From: Verrucomicrobiaceae bacterium
Lineage (GTDB): Bacteria > Verrucomicrobiota > Verrucomicrobiia > Verrucomicrobiales > Akkermansiaceae
Direction of reading: 5' to 3'
DNA length: 64,000 nucleotides
NCBI GenBank assembly: GCA_027486655.1
Contig: JAIXOR010000069.1
Location: 62,001-126,000, forward strand
Position numbers and translations under genes: made by a program. Of this stretch, positions 55,754 through 62,935 are shown one piece after another. The notes under the pieces are model-generated. The model was not told the DNA's origin. It did no database searches and saw nothing but the letters and a program-made list of their open reading frames with translations. Every line of letters starts with the position of its first letter. The first letter of the stretch is position 1.

Positions 55754-56279
55754 ACCCACATCCCCCCAAATCCCTTCTCCTCAGCAGTCAAATCACCCGA
55801 ACCATAATCGGTGCCCGCTCGGCCCTCCCTGCCGAAAAACCCCTGAAAACACTGAGCACCACGGATTTCACTGAATGGATTCCCATCTTCAAATTTGTGC
55901 CCGCTGAGCAATCTGTGGTTCAAAAACATCAATCCCACGACCAAATCCTCTCGGCGCGTTCCACTCTGCACTTCTCACTTCTCACTTCTCACTTCTCACT
56001 CGGCACTTCTTCCTCAGCCTGCCCGACCTAGCTCGGCGACAACAGGACCCTTCCTCTTCCCTGAAAACTGAACACTGATAACCAGCAAACTCATCCCCCC
56101 CTCTTCTCCGTGCCCTCAGCGGTCCTCAGTGCCTCAGTGGTTCCGAAACGCCGCCCCAAGGACCAACTCCACTCGGCCCTACCTGCCGAAAAACCACTGA
56201 AAACACTGAGCACCACTGAATGGATATCCAAGGACCCCGGTGATGTCCGGGATTCGAGACCTGAGCCCGGTCTCCGGGA
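55754..56279. other. 526-bp intergenic region holding mosaic repeat copy C
   Basis: No gene. The region is almost filled by repeat copy C (55817-56226), between the DUF2891 and GH35 genes, which converge here. No terminator with a T-tract is seen for either gene. Confidence 0.6.
55817..56226. repeat. mosaic repeat copy C, longest copy
   Basis: About 410 bp. Module a (55834-55883) is preceded by CTCGGCCCTCCCTGCC. Module b (55949-56010) has four CACTTCT words in tandem. Module c (56013-56095) and inverted module d (56101-56144) follow. A second module a with its leader lies at 56172-56226, a direct repeat of the first. Compared with copy A, the module order a-b-c-d is kept. Confidence 0.65.
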
Positions 56280-58142
56280 TCAAGGTGCGGATCCCCAGAG
56301 TGGCCTTGCCACGGTCGGAATCCGGGTGGGGATTTCTTTGGCTTCCATTTCCAACACGATCAGCTCGTTGTCCTCACCCTTCTTCATCCAGCACGCAGGC
56401 ACAAACACCGATTGCGGCGGGCCCGCCTTCCAATAGCGTCCGAGGTGGATTCCATTGAGCCACACCATCCCCCGTCCAAACCCGCGCAGGTCCAGCCAGG
56501 TATCCACCGGCTCCGACACGGAGAATCGACTCCGGAAATACGTGACCTGGCTTGTCTCAGGAACGTTCCCGCCCGAGTCGCCCTGCGCACCGCCAGTGCT
56601 ACCCTCCTGCCCACCTTCGTCGATCTTGGAAAAGCCATCTGCAGGTGGCTCCTGCATCGGCAGGCACACGTGTTCAAAGGGCCCCAGCGTTCGGCCTCCG
56701 AGACTCAGCCCGCCTTGGATCCCCTTTCTTTCTTTGAGAAGATGTTTGCCGTAGTTGATCCGGCCCATGTTCTCCACCAGAAGCTCCAGCCGATGATTCC
56801 CATCCGGCACCACCACTTCCACCGCTCCATTCGGCACGGATCGCCCGCCGATACCGACTACCCGTCCATCCAGCAACACATGCACCCGATCCTTCACGCC
56901 TGCCAGGTCCAGTGATCCTTCGAGCGGTCCGCTTACCTCGCAGCGGTAGAGCATCATCCCGGTGCTCTGCCCGAGCATTTCCATGGTTTTCATCTCCGGA
57001 AACCCAGGCCCCTTGGGCAGCCCCTCCAGCAGGAGACGACGCTCGGTCAGCACCAGCGTCCCGAGACTTCCGGGTGACTTCTGAGCAGGGATCTCCGGCA
57101 GCTTCCGCTCACCCTCCGCTTCTTGGATCAGCGACCGGAACGAGTGATACAAATGCGTGGGTCTGCCGGATTCATCCAGTGGCGCCCCGTAGTCATAACA
57201 GCAGGTCGTGGGCCGGTAGCTCTTGTCCCAGTTCGCCCCGGTCCACAAACCACGCGTGCTGCCACCATGAAACATGTAGAGATTGAAGGAAGCTCCGCTC
57301 TGCATCAGATAGCGGAAGTCCTCAACCTTCTGCCGGGTGTCCACCAGATGATGCGGACCTTCCCACGCATCAAACCATCCCACCCAGAACTCGGCATTGA
57401 AGGCGGGTTGCGCCGGGCTCACCGCTTTGAGGATTTCGAAGGCCCCATCCGCATCCCGACCGAAGTTCACCGCCTTGAGCATCCCGGGGAGCCCCCCTCC
57501 ACGCAGCAATCCCGCCATCGGACCGTCGCCCGTGAACAAGATGCCCTGGTAACCACCTTCCCTCAGTGCTCCTTCCAGTTCCTTCAGATATTCCGGATCC
57601 CTCCCGAAGTTCCCGAACTCATTCTCCACCTGCACCATCAAGACCGGCCCGCCCTCCGCCACCGAAAGTGGTCGGAGCATCTCTCCCATCCGCTTCATCC
57701 AAGCCTTCGCGGGCTCCAGATAGCGGGGATCGGTGGAACGCAAGCGGACGCCCGGCTCCGCCAGCAACCAGGCAGGCAGACCACCCAGATCCCACTCCGC
57801 ACACACGTAAGGCCCGGGCCTCACGATGGCCTTCATGCCCTCCGCTCCCACAATCCTCACGAACTCCGCCACATCCTTCTCCCCTGAGAAATCGAACTCG
57901 CCACGCACCGTCTCATGGTAGTTCCAAAAGACGTAAGTGCTCACTGTGTTCAAACCCATCGCCTTCGCCATCCGGATCCGTTCCCGCCACACAGCTTTCG
58001 GAACCCGGCTGTAATGCATCTCCCCGGAGCGGACTTGGAAGGGCTTTCCATCCAGAACAAAGGTATTGCCCTCTACCTTGAACTCCGCGGCGGGAAGATG
58101 AGGGGATATAAGGAGAAGAAGTGGGAGAATCTGCTTAAACAT
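56280..58142 (-). CDS. secreted GH35 beta-galactosidase (second copy)
   Basis: A 620-residue exported enzyme. A signal peptide (about 1-18, FKQILPLLLLISPHLPAAEF region) precedes the GH35 barrel: VRSGEMHYSRVPKAVWRERI, general acid Glu in VQVENEFGNFGRD (near 174), nucleophile Glu in FNAEFWVGWFDAWE (near 250). Beta-jelly-roll domains close with WLDLRGFGRGMVWLNGIHLG. It lacks the discoidin domain of the GH35 at 49187. The ATG at 58142 is preferred over one six codons earlier. The gene end lies about 54 bp from repeat copy C. Confidence 0.92.
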   Translation of the reverse strand: MFKQILPLLLLISPHLPAAEFKVEGNTFVLDGKPFQVRSGEMHYSRVPKAVWRERIRMAKAMGLNTVSTYVFWNYHETVRGEFDFSGEKDVAEFVRIVGAEGMKAIVRPGPYVCAEWDLGGLPAWLLAEPGVRLRSTDPRYLEPAKAWMKRMGEMLRPLSVAEGGPVLMVQVENEFGNFGRDPEYLKELEGALREGGYQGILFTGDGPMAGLLRGGGLPGMLKAVNFGRDADGAFEILKAVSPAQPAFNAEFWVGWFDAWEGPHHLVDTRQKVEDFRYLMQSGASFNLYMFHGGSTRGLWTGANWDKSYRPTTCCYDYGAPLDESGRPTHLYHSFRSLIQEAEGERKLPEIPAQKSPGSLGTLVLTERRLLLEGLPKGPGFPEMKTMEMLGQSTGMMLYRCEVSGPLEGSLDLAGVKDRVHVLLDGRVVGIGGRSVPNGAVEVVVPDGNHRLELLVENMGRINYGKHLLKERKGIQGGLSLGGRTLGPFEHVCLPMQEPPADGFSKIDEGGQEGSTGGAQGDSGGNVPETSQVTYFRSRFSVSEPVDTWLDLRGFGRGMVWLNGIHLGRYWKAGPPQSVFVPACWMKKGEDNELIVLEMEAKEIPTRIPTVARPLWGSAP

Positions 58143-58548
58143 ATGCCTATAATGTATCAATTACCCTTTCGGATGACATAACTCGATGGGAAGCAAACAG
58201 ACAATCATTAAAATGATGGACTGGAAGATATCTGTCTGAGGATGAGAGTAATAACGGGCATGATATCGTGATGGCGCTGGGACCATATTCCGTAGGAGAC
58301 TTGTGACTGCGTCGGGTAATGCTACCAAGGGAATTTCACGAGGGATCATCCGAGGAGGGAGGCCCCCTTACTGGGGCTCTCGGATCGAGACGCAGCACTA
58401 TCCTGCGCGCACGTCACATTGCCCAGAAAGCAAGCAAAACGGGCGATCAGCACGCAGCGGATGAAAAGGCGGCGCTGGGCAACGATTGGTGAAACCGGGA
58501 TTTGTTGAAATGCAAAACCTAACCCAAATGACCCCACATTCAGAACTA
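58143..58548. other. 406-bp AT-rich intergenic region
   Basis: No supported gene. Two open frames on the minus strand (62 and 82 codons) lack any recognisable domain. The stretch has clearly lower GC than the GH genes, and is the upstream region of the second GH35 and the 3' flank of the small membrane-protein gene. It may hold decayed remnants, but nothing can be identified. Confidence 0.4.
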
Positions 58549-58803
58549 TCACACTTTTCGTTTGCGCATTCTGGAAATCAAAATCAAAATCCATGAAAAG
58601 CAGCCAATTCCAATTAGGGTGAATTCAGCAACATCCCCGTGGCCATCATTGAATTCAGGTGACCATCTAAAGAGTAGTGCCGCAGCTACCATTAGGTAAG
58701 CGACACAAAGAAAAATCCTAAATGGTGCGGAGTATGATTTTTGACTCAAACACCAAACAAAACCTCCCAAGATAATTACTAAAATTCCGCAAGACCCGAT
58801 CAT
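58549..58803 (-). CDS. small three-helix membrane protein, candidate immunity protein of the RHS module
   Basis: An 84-residue, AT-rich gene 23 bp beyond the RHS gene on the same strand. The product is almost all membrane: helices near 5-20 (ILVIILGGFVWCL), 27-45 (FRIFLCVAYLMVAAALLF) and 60-78 (FTLIGIGCFSWILILI), with a basic end RMRKRKV. RHS toxin genes are normally followed by an immunity gene at this spot, and its composition matches the RHS tail rather than the surrounding chromosome. Function is inferred from position only. The ATG at 58803 is chosen over a TTG two codons upstream. Confidence 0.5.
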   Translation of the reverse strand: MIGSCGILVIILGGFVWCLSQKSYSAPFRIFLCVAYLMVAAALLFRWSPEFNDGHGDVAEFTLIGIGCFSWILILISRMRKRKV

Positions 58804-58826
58804 ATGCAAGTATATTAATTAAATCA

Positions 58827-61160
58827 TTAGTAAGAGGGTTTTCTTCCATCAGTCTGTTTGAAATCAATTTGTTCACTTTGATGAATTTCAAATTCCTTTC
58901 CGCCTCCTCTCAAAAACAACCACCCAAACAATGTTTTTGCTTCCCCTGCTAAGCCGCGTTTTTTACTTAAATCAAAGTCAAAACTTTCATCTCTTATTTC
59001 TATTGTTCCAGTGAATTCAGAATGCTTTATGCCGTCTTGACCCGTGGCGCAGCAAACCTTGCCTTTGATCAAAAGATTAAATTTTCCTAAGCTATTATTT
59101 GTCACACTATTGAAGAAATTTTCTTTCGATGAAAAATGCTTGCAACCTCCTGTCTTGCTGACTTCGCTTGAAGCAGCGCCAGCTTCAGAAAAATCCATGG
59201 CGTTCCAAATGGGATCTCCATCCTCGTCGCGGGTAGCGTAGGAGAAATCGCCGTATGTCAGGTAATAAGGACTACCAGCCCCATCCATCAAATGTTCTAA
59301 AAGAAGAGGAAGGAGATAGTCACCTTGAGTAAGTTGGCTCAGCCTGTAAATAATTGAAGCAGTAGGATCTCTGCCGGGAGGAGGGAGCATCACTGAAAAT
59401 GCTCCTAATACATCAACTTTAGTTGACGGCAGGTTTTCAATAAACTCATACAGGTTGACTCCTCCTTTTTCCTCAATCGGATCCCTAGACGGCCACCTGC
59501 CCGCCACTGGGTCATAAAACCGGTAACCATAGTAATACAGCCCCGTCACGTCCTCCCGCATCTTCGTGCTGAAGCCGAAGTCGCAGGGCGCGCTTCCTTC
59601 TGAGATCAGGGTATTCCCGAAGGCGTCGTATTCGCGCCGGGCGGTCGGGGCGTTGGCGTCATTCTGTGTCCAGGCGATGATGTTGCCGTTGCCGTCGTAG
59701 GAAGGGTAGTGACAAGTGAGAAGTGCCGAGTGAGAAGTGACAGAAAGAAGACCGCCGACACCGCCCGCGCCTTGCAGGGTGCCGGAGAGGTCAAGACCCC
59801 ACGTGTAGGTCTTGGAGCGTGTGAGGTTCACAGAGGCCGGATCCGGCGCGCTGAACTCAGCGACCACATTCCAGCCGTCGTATAGCCAACGATCGCTTTT
59901 CACCGTCCAGCTCTGCGGTCCCCCGGCACCACGCCACACGTGCCGGGCGATTCTCCTGCCCTGCCAGTCATACACAAACTGCACCTGCCACACCGGGTGG
60001 CCCGCGCTAAGTGCAGTGGGACTGGTTTCCATGTAGCTCAGGCGATTCTCCCCGTCCCAGAAGTAAACCCATCGCCCGTCGCCCGTCAAGTTCCCATCGT
60101 CGTCGTAGGTCGGATTGACCGTCTGAGTCGGGAACCAAAGGTGCTGATCGAAGCGAGGGAATCCCGTGTCCCGGCGGGTGACAACCTCTTGCCAAACCGG
60201 TGAAACCTGATTGGCCACACTCAGGGACTTGAAGTAAAACTCCCCGATCCGGGAATCCGTAGCTGCTCCATTGATTTGAATGTTCCAGTTCAGAGGTGCC
60301 CGTCCCGCCACCGTTCGTGTATTCCCCGTGACAATCGATGCATAACGATTCCTGGAATCCGGGCTATACGTGAAATTCCCCAGCATCGGCGAATTGCTGG
60401 AAAGCCGGTTGCCAATGCCATCAAAGGAATACGTGGCGGAAAGCGCCGGAACCGTAATAGCGGTCGCCGTCTTCCTCGTGGCCGAAACGACCTCCGAGCG
60501 ATCGTTGTAACCATAATCCCAGAAGGAATTGTCCTGAAGAGTGCTTTTGACCCGGCGACCGATCGAATCGTACTGGTAGCTGTAGGAGGAAATAGGAGCC
60601 ACCACTGTGGAGCCCTCCATTCGGGACGATGAGATGCTGGTAAGACGCCCCATGGGATTGTAGGCTCGGGACTCCCTGAACTTGGTGGTCACACCAACCC
60701 GGCTTTGAATGGTCTCAATCAGCGAGGAGCCTGGATGATACGAATAGAGAAAGGTCTCACCACCGTCAGTAACACTGCCCAGACGTCCAGAAGCATCATA
60801 ACCGTAGCTCACGGAGCGGCCCACCACCGAATTCTCGGCCGAGGTCTCCTCAAATCCAAGTTCCTGACCTGCCCCGTTCGGAGAAAGATTTCGAATCCCA
60901 ATGCCGGGCAGAAGAGAGTGGCTTTGAGAATAGTACCTGGCATTCTGGGTGCCCTTGCCGGGATGGTAGCTGATGGTCTCTGCCCCAATTCCTTGCTGTG
61001 TCACAGAAGTCGCACGCCCCAAACGATCAAAGCTACTGAACGTCACCGATGGTGTCCCATCCGAATACAAAATCGATGTCAAATCACCCAGGCCATTGTA
61101 ATTGTAGGTCGTCACGACCTGCCTTGCCCATGTTCGAGTAACCGAAGAGGAAATCGCCAT
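58827..61160 (-). CDS. RHS repeat-associated core protein, 5'-truncated, with a variable C-terminal tail
   Basis: A 777-residue protein. It starts abruptly within YD/RHS repeats (TTYNYNGLGDLTSILYSDGT) with no signal peptide; an in-frame TAA lies 12 bp upstream of the ATG, so the usual long N-terminal shell is missing. Repeats run to about 540, then the core YYYGYRFYDPVAGRWPSRDP (near 541-560) and NLYEFIENLPSTKVDVLGAF (near 570-590). The last 190 residues after DVLG are coded by AT-richer DNA and not recognised (FDFDLSKKRGLAGEAKTLFG, GGGKEFEIHQSEQIDF), as expected for an exchangeable toxin tail. A repeat word is embedded at residues near 475-485. It could be an inactive remnant or a silent donor module. 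Confidence 0.85.
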   Translation of the reverse strand: MAISSSVTRTWARQVVTTYNYNGLGDLTSILYSDGTPSVTFSSFDRLGRATSVTQQGIGAETISYHPGKGTQNARYYSQSHSLLPGIGIRNLSPNGAGQELGFEETSAENSVVGRSVSYGYDASGRLGSVTDGGETFLYSYHPGSSLIETIQSRVGVTTKFRESRAYNPMGRLTSISSSRMEGSTVVAPISSYSYQYDSIGRRVKSTLQDNSFWDYGYNDRSEVVSATRKTATAITVPALSATYSFDGIGNRLSSNSPMLGNFTYSPDSRNRYASIVTGNTRTVAGRAPLNWNIQINGAATDSRIGEFYFKSLSVANQVSPVWQEVVTRRDTGFPRFDQHLWFPTQTVNPTYDDDGNLTGDGRWVYFWDGENRLSYMETSPTALSAGHPVWQVQFVYDWQGRRIARHVWRGAGGPQSWTVKSDRWLYDGWNVVAEFSAPDPASVNLTRSKTYTWGLDLSGTLQGAGGVGGLLSVTSHSALLTCHYPSYDGNGNIIAWTQNDANAPTARREYDAFGNTLISEGSAPCDFGFSTKMREDVTGLYYYGYRFYDPVAGRWPSRDPIEEKGGVNLYEFIENLPSTKVDVLGAFSVMLPPPGRDPTASIIYRLSQLTQGDYLLPLLLEHLMDGAGSPYYLTYGDFSYATRDEDGDPIWNAMDFSEAGAASSEVSKTGGCKHFSSKENFFNSVTNNSLGKFNLLIKGKVCCATGQDGIKHSEFTGTIEIRDESFDFDLSKKRGLAGEAKTLFGWLFLRGGGKEFEIHQSEQIDFKQTDGRKPSY
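59712..59745 (-). repeat. mosaic-repeat word inside the RHS coding sequence
   Basis: The minus strand here reads TCACTTCTCACTCGGCACTT and continues; a 22-nt stretch (59719-59740) is identical to 55989-56010 in repeat copy C. It is translated in frame as SHSALLTCH between LLSVT and YPSYDGNGN, where RHS proteins usually have a short glycine-rich loop. Confidence 0.7.
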
Positions 61161-61194
61161 GGTCGAAGGTGCTTAATCAAATCCCGGATTCCCC

Positions 61195-61542
61195 ATGGCA
61201 TTCACGACCAAACAAACCGCCTCCATCGAGTCCTCGATGGCTGATTTCCTAACCAAACGCCGTCCGCCTGAGGAGATTCGTCACAAATTGGATCTGGGAT
61301 GGCGCATCGAAGGACAGAGCGTGGTAATTTACTCGATTCGTCCACTCTGGCGGAACGAAAGCCAGAAGATCGAGGAACCGGCGGCCAAGGCGTCCTACAA
61401 TCGCAAGACGAACCGCTGGAAGATCTATTGGATGCGGGCGGATTTGAAATGGCACTGCTATCCGCCCCATCCGGAAGCGGTGTTTTTCGACGAGTTTCTC
61501 ACGGTGGTGGATGAGGACGAAAACTGCTGTTTCTGGGGCTGA
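61195..61542 (+). CDS. DUF3024 domain-containing protein
   Basis: A 115-residue protein: KRRPPEEIRHKLDLGWRIEG, VIYSIRPLWRNESQKIEEPA, AKASYNRKTNRWKIYWMRAD, LKWHCYPPHPEAVFFDEFL. The RPP start, AK(x)3Y and RADLKWHxYxP pattern define DUF3024, a widespread small protein of unknown function often found among mobile genes. The ATG at 61195 is 35 bp from the divergent RHS start. It is complete. Confidence 0.85.
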   Translation: MAFTTKQTASIESSMADFLTKRRPPEEIRHKLDLGWRIEGQSVVIYSIRPLWRNESQKIEEPAAKASYNRKTNRWKIYWMRADLKWHCYPPHPEAVFFDEFLTVVDEDENCCFWG

Positions 61543-61551
61543 GCTTAATTC

Positions 61552-62148
61552 TCAGCAACCTGCTTTTTCCGGTTTGCCAGCAACGGTCACACAGGCGGAC
61601 TCCGATCCGAACAACATCAGCGGCGAGGTTTGCTCCGGTTCTTTCGGAAGGCGGGAGGTCGTGTCACAGAGGATCTTGAAGAGGTTGAACCAAGCCTCGC
61701 CAAAGAAGCCGTTGATGCTCTGGCGGATGGATGGGTCATCGCTGTTGGAGGACAGGTCGGCCAGAGATTCGAGTTCGCTCTTGAGGCAGATGGCGAGTTC
61801 CTTGATCCGCTCGACGCGGTTGGGCTGCTTGCCAATGCCAAGATTCAATCGCCCGCCGGTGGCGTGCAGGTAACTGGCGATGTCTTGGAGGGTGAGTTCG
61901 GCATCGGCCACGTGTTCCAGTTTGGACACGGCGCTTTGCGTGCACGTCATTTTTTCCGCGACATCGGCTTGGGTCATACCGGCTGCGGCACGGCTGCGAA
62001 TGAGAGCATTCACGATGACCGAGCCCTTGATGCGCCGATCGAATTCACGGACTTGCCCGCCATCGGCCGCCGTGGCCTTGACGAGATCCCGCACCGAAGC
62101 AAAACGCTGCGGCCGTGTGGCGGGAGATGGGGTGATGCCTGATTTCAT
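61552..62148 (-). CDS. higA: XRE-family antitoxin-type regulator (HigA-like)
   Basis: A 198-residue protein. A helix-turn-helix of XRE type lies near 46-96 (ALIRSRAAAGMTQADVAEKM, TCTQSAVSKLEHVADAELTL, QDIASYLHATGGRLNLGIG). The C-terminal 100 residues are helical and unrecognised. It follows the RelE-like toxin gene with 27 bp between them, the HigBA order (toxin first). It should bind the operator upstream of the toxin gene and neutralise the toxin. The C-terminal extension is longer than in typical HigA. Confidence 0.78.
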   Translation of the reverse strand: MKSGITPSPATRPQRFASVRDLVKATAADGGQVREFDRRIKGSVIVNALIRSRAAAGMTQADVAEKMTCTQSAVSKLEHVADAELTLQDIASYLHATGGRLNLGIGKQPNRVERIKELAICLKSELESLADLSSNSDDPSIRQSINGFFGEAWFNLFKILCDTTSRLPKEPEQTSPLMLFGSESACVTVAGKPEKAGC

Positions 62149-62175
62149 TTTGTGTGCTGGGTGTGTGGGTGGGGA

Positions 62176-62559
62176 TTACTCTCCCGATTCCTTGCGAAGG
62201 GCATCCACCACGCGCTCGGCGTAGCGAATGTCCTTCGCCTGGGTTGTCTTGGAGCCAAGGCAGAGCAGATGCAGGACCTTTGATTCCAAAGCGGCATACG
62301 TGTAAAGCCTTGTCTGATCCAATTTGCCTCTTTTTTCTCCACTTGCAAGAGCACCGCCCGACTGGTCGATAGCACGGATTCCCTTCGGTTCGTCATGAAG
62401 GAAACCAAACTGCACCAAGCGGGGATGGCTTGTTTCTTCGAGTGAAATCACGTATTTTTCTAGATTCTCCATGACAGCAAGGTATTCAGCGGGCTGCTTC
62501 TTCGCGTAGCGTTTCGCATCCCGCGCAAACTGGTCAGTGGGCTCAAGTTCCCAATTCAT
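62176..62559 (-). CDS. higB: RelE/ParE-fold toxin (HigB-like)
   Basis: A 127-residue protein. The RelE-type fold is seen in LEPTDQFARDAKRYAKKQPA, then SHPRLVQFGFLHDEPKGIRA, KLDQTRLYTYAALESKVLHL and LLCLGSKTTQAKDIRYAERV. HigB-type toxins cleave mRNA on the ribosome. The promoter and operator are visible just upstream (62568-62596). The toxin gene comes first, the antitoxin second. Confidence 0.78.
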   Translation of the reverse strand: MNWELEPTDQFARDAKRYAKKQPAEYLAVMENLEKYVISLEETSHPRLVQFGFLHDEPKGIRAIDQSGGALASGEKRGKLDQTRLYTYAALESKVLHLLCLGSKTTQAKDIRYAERVVDALRKESGE

Positions 62560-62567
62560 GGATTATT

Positions 62568-62596
62568 TAATTATTCCAAATCGGAATATTAGTCAA
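62568..62596 (-). promoter_or_regulatory. sigma70-type promoter with operator for higBA
   Basis: On the minus strand, TTGACT (complement of 62591-62596) and TAATTA (62568-62573) are separated by 17 bp. Within the spacer lies the perfect inverted repeat TATTCC-N5-GGAATA (62572-62588). An antitoxin bound there would block the polymerase. It lies just ahead of the higB ATG. Confidence 0.7.
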
Positions 62597-62710
62597 GGCG
62601 TTTTGACAGGCCGTGTGCCAGATGCAGTCCGCCAACGTGCATCGCACCGGAATTCTCAGAGGGATGCCATGGCGGCGTCAGCCATGCCGAATTGAGGAAC
62701 GCGAGACGGT

Positions 62711-62745
62711 CAGCGGTCAGCGGTCAGTAGACAGCGGTCAGCGGT
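62711..62745. repeat. tandem 7-bp repeat upstream of metG
   Basis: Five 7-bp units: CAGCGGT twice, CAGTAGA once, CAGCGGT twice. Low-complexity intergenic DNA; no function is evident. Confidence 0.6.
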
Positions 62746-62935
62746 CGGTTGGGGGGATTGTGATTGGTGGATTGATTGCCGGGTGGGGTGTGGGAGGGAT
62801 GGGGTTGGGCGCTTGGTGGGAGTAAGCGGCTTGGGAGGATCGGTGCGGCGCCGTTTCGGAACTGGGGGGTGCGGGCAGACTCCGCCTTGCACGTGGGGGA
62901 TCCGTCTGCTTTTCTCCCTCTTCCACGCACTGCCC

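Larger units (their letters stand above)
62560..62935. other. 376-bp region between higB and metG
   Basis: Near higB it holds the toxin-antitoxin promoter and operator. The middle has a 7-bp tandem repeat (62711-62745) and a G/T-rich low-complexity stretch (62746-62825). No gene is supported, and no promoter for metG could be set with confidence. Confidence 0.5.

Noticed and set aside
58161..58594. Two short minus-strand frames of 62 and 82 codons in the AT-rich gap
   Set aside because: No domain, no plausible start context, and the second overlaps the small membrane-protein gene; possibly remnants, but not supportable.
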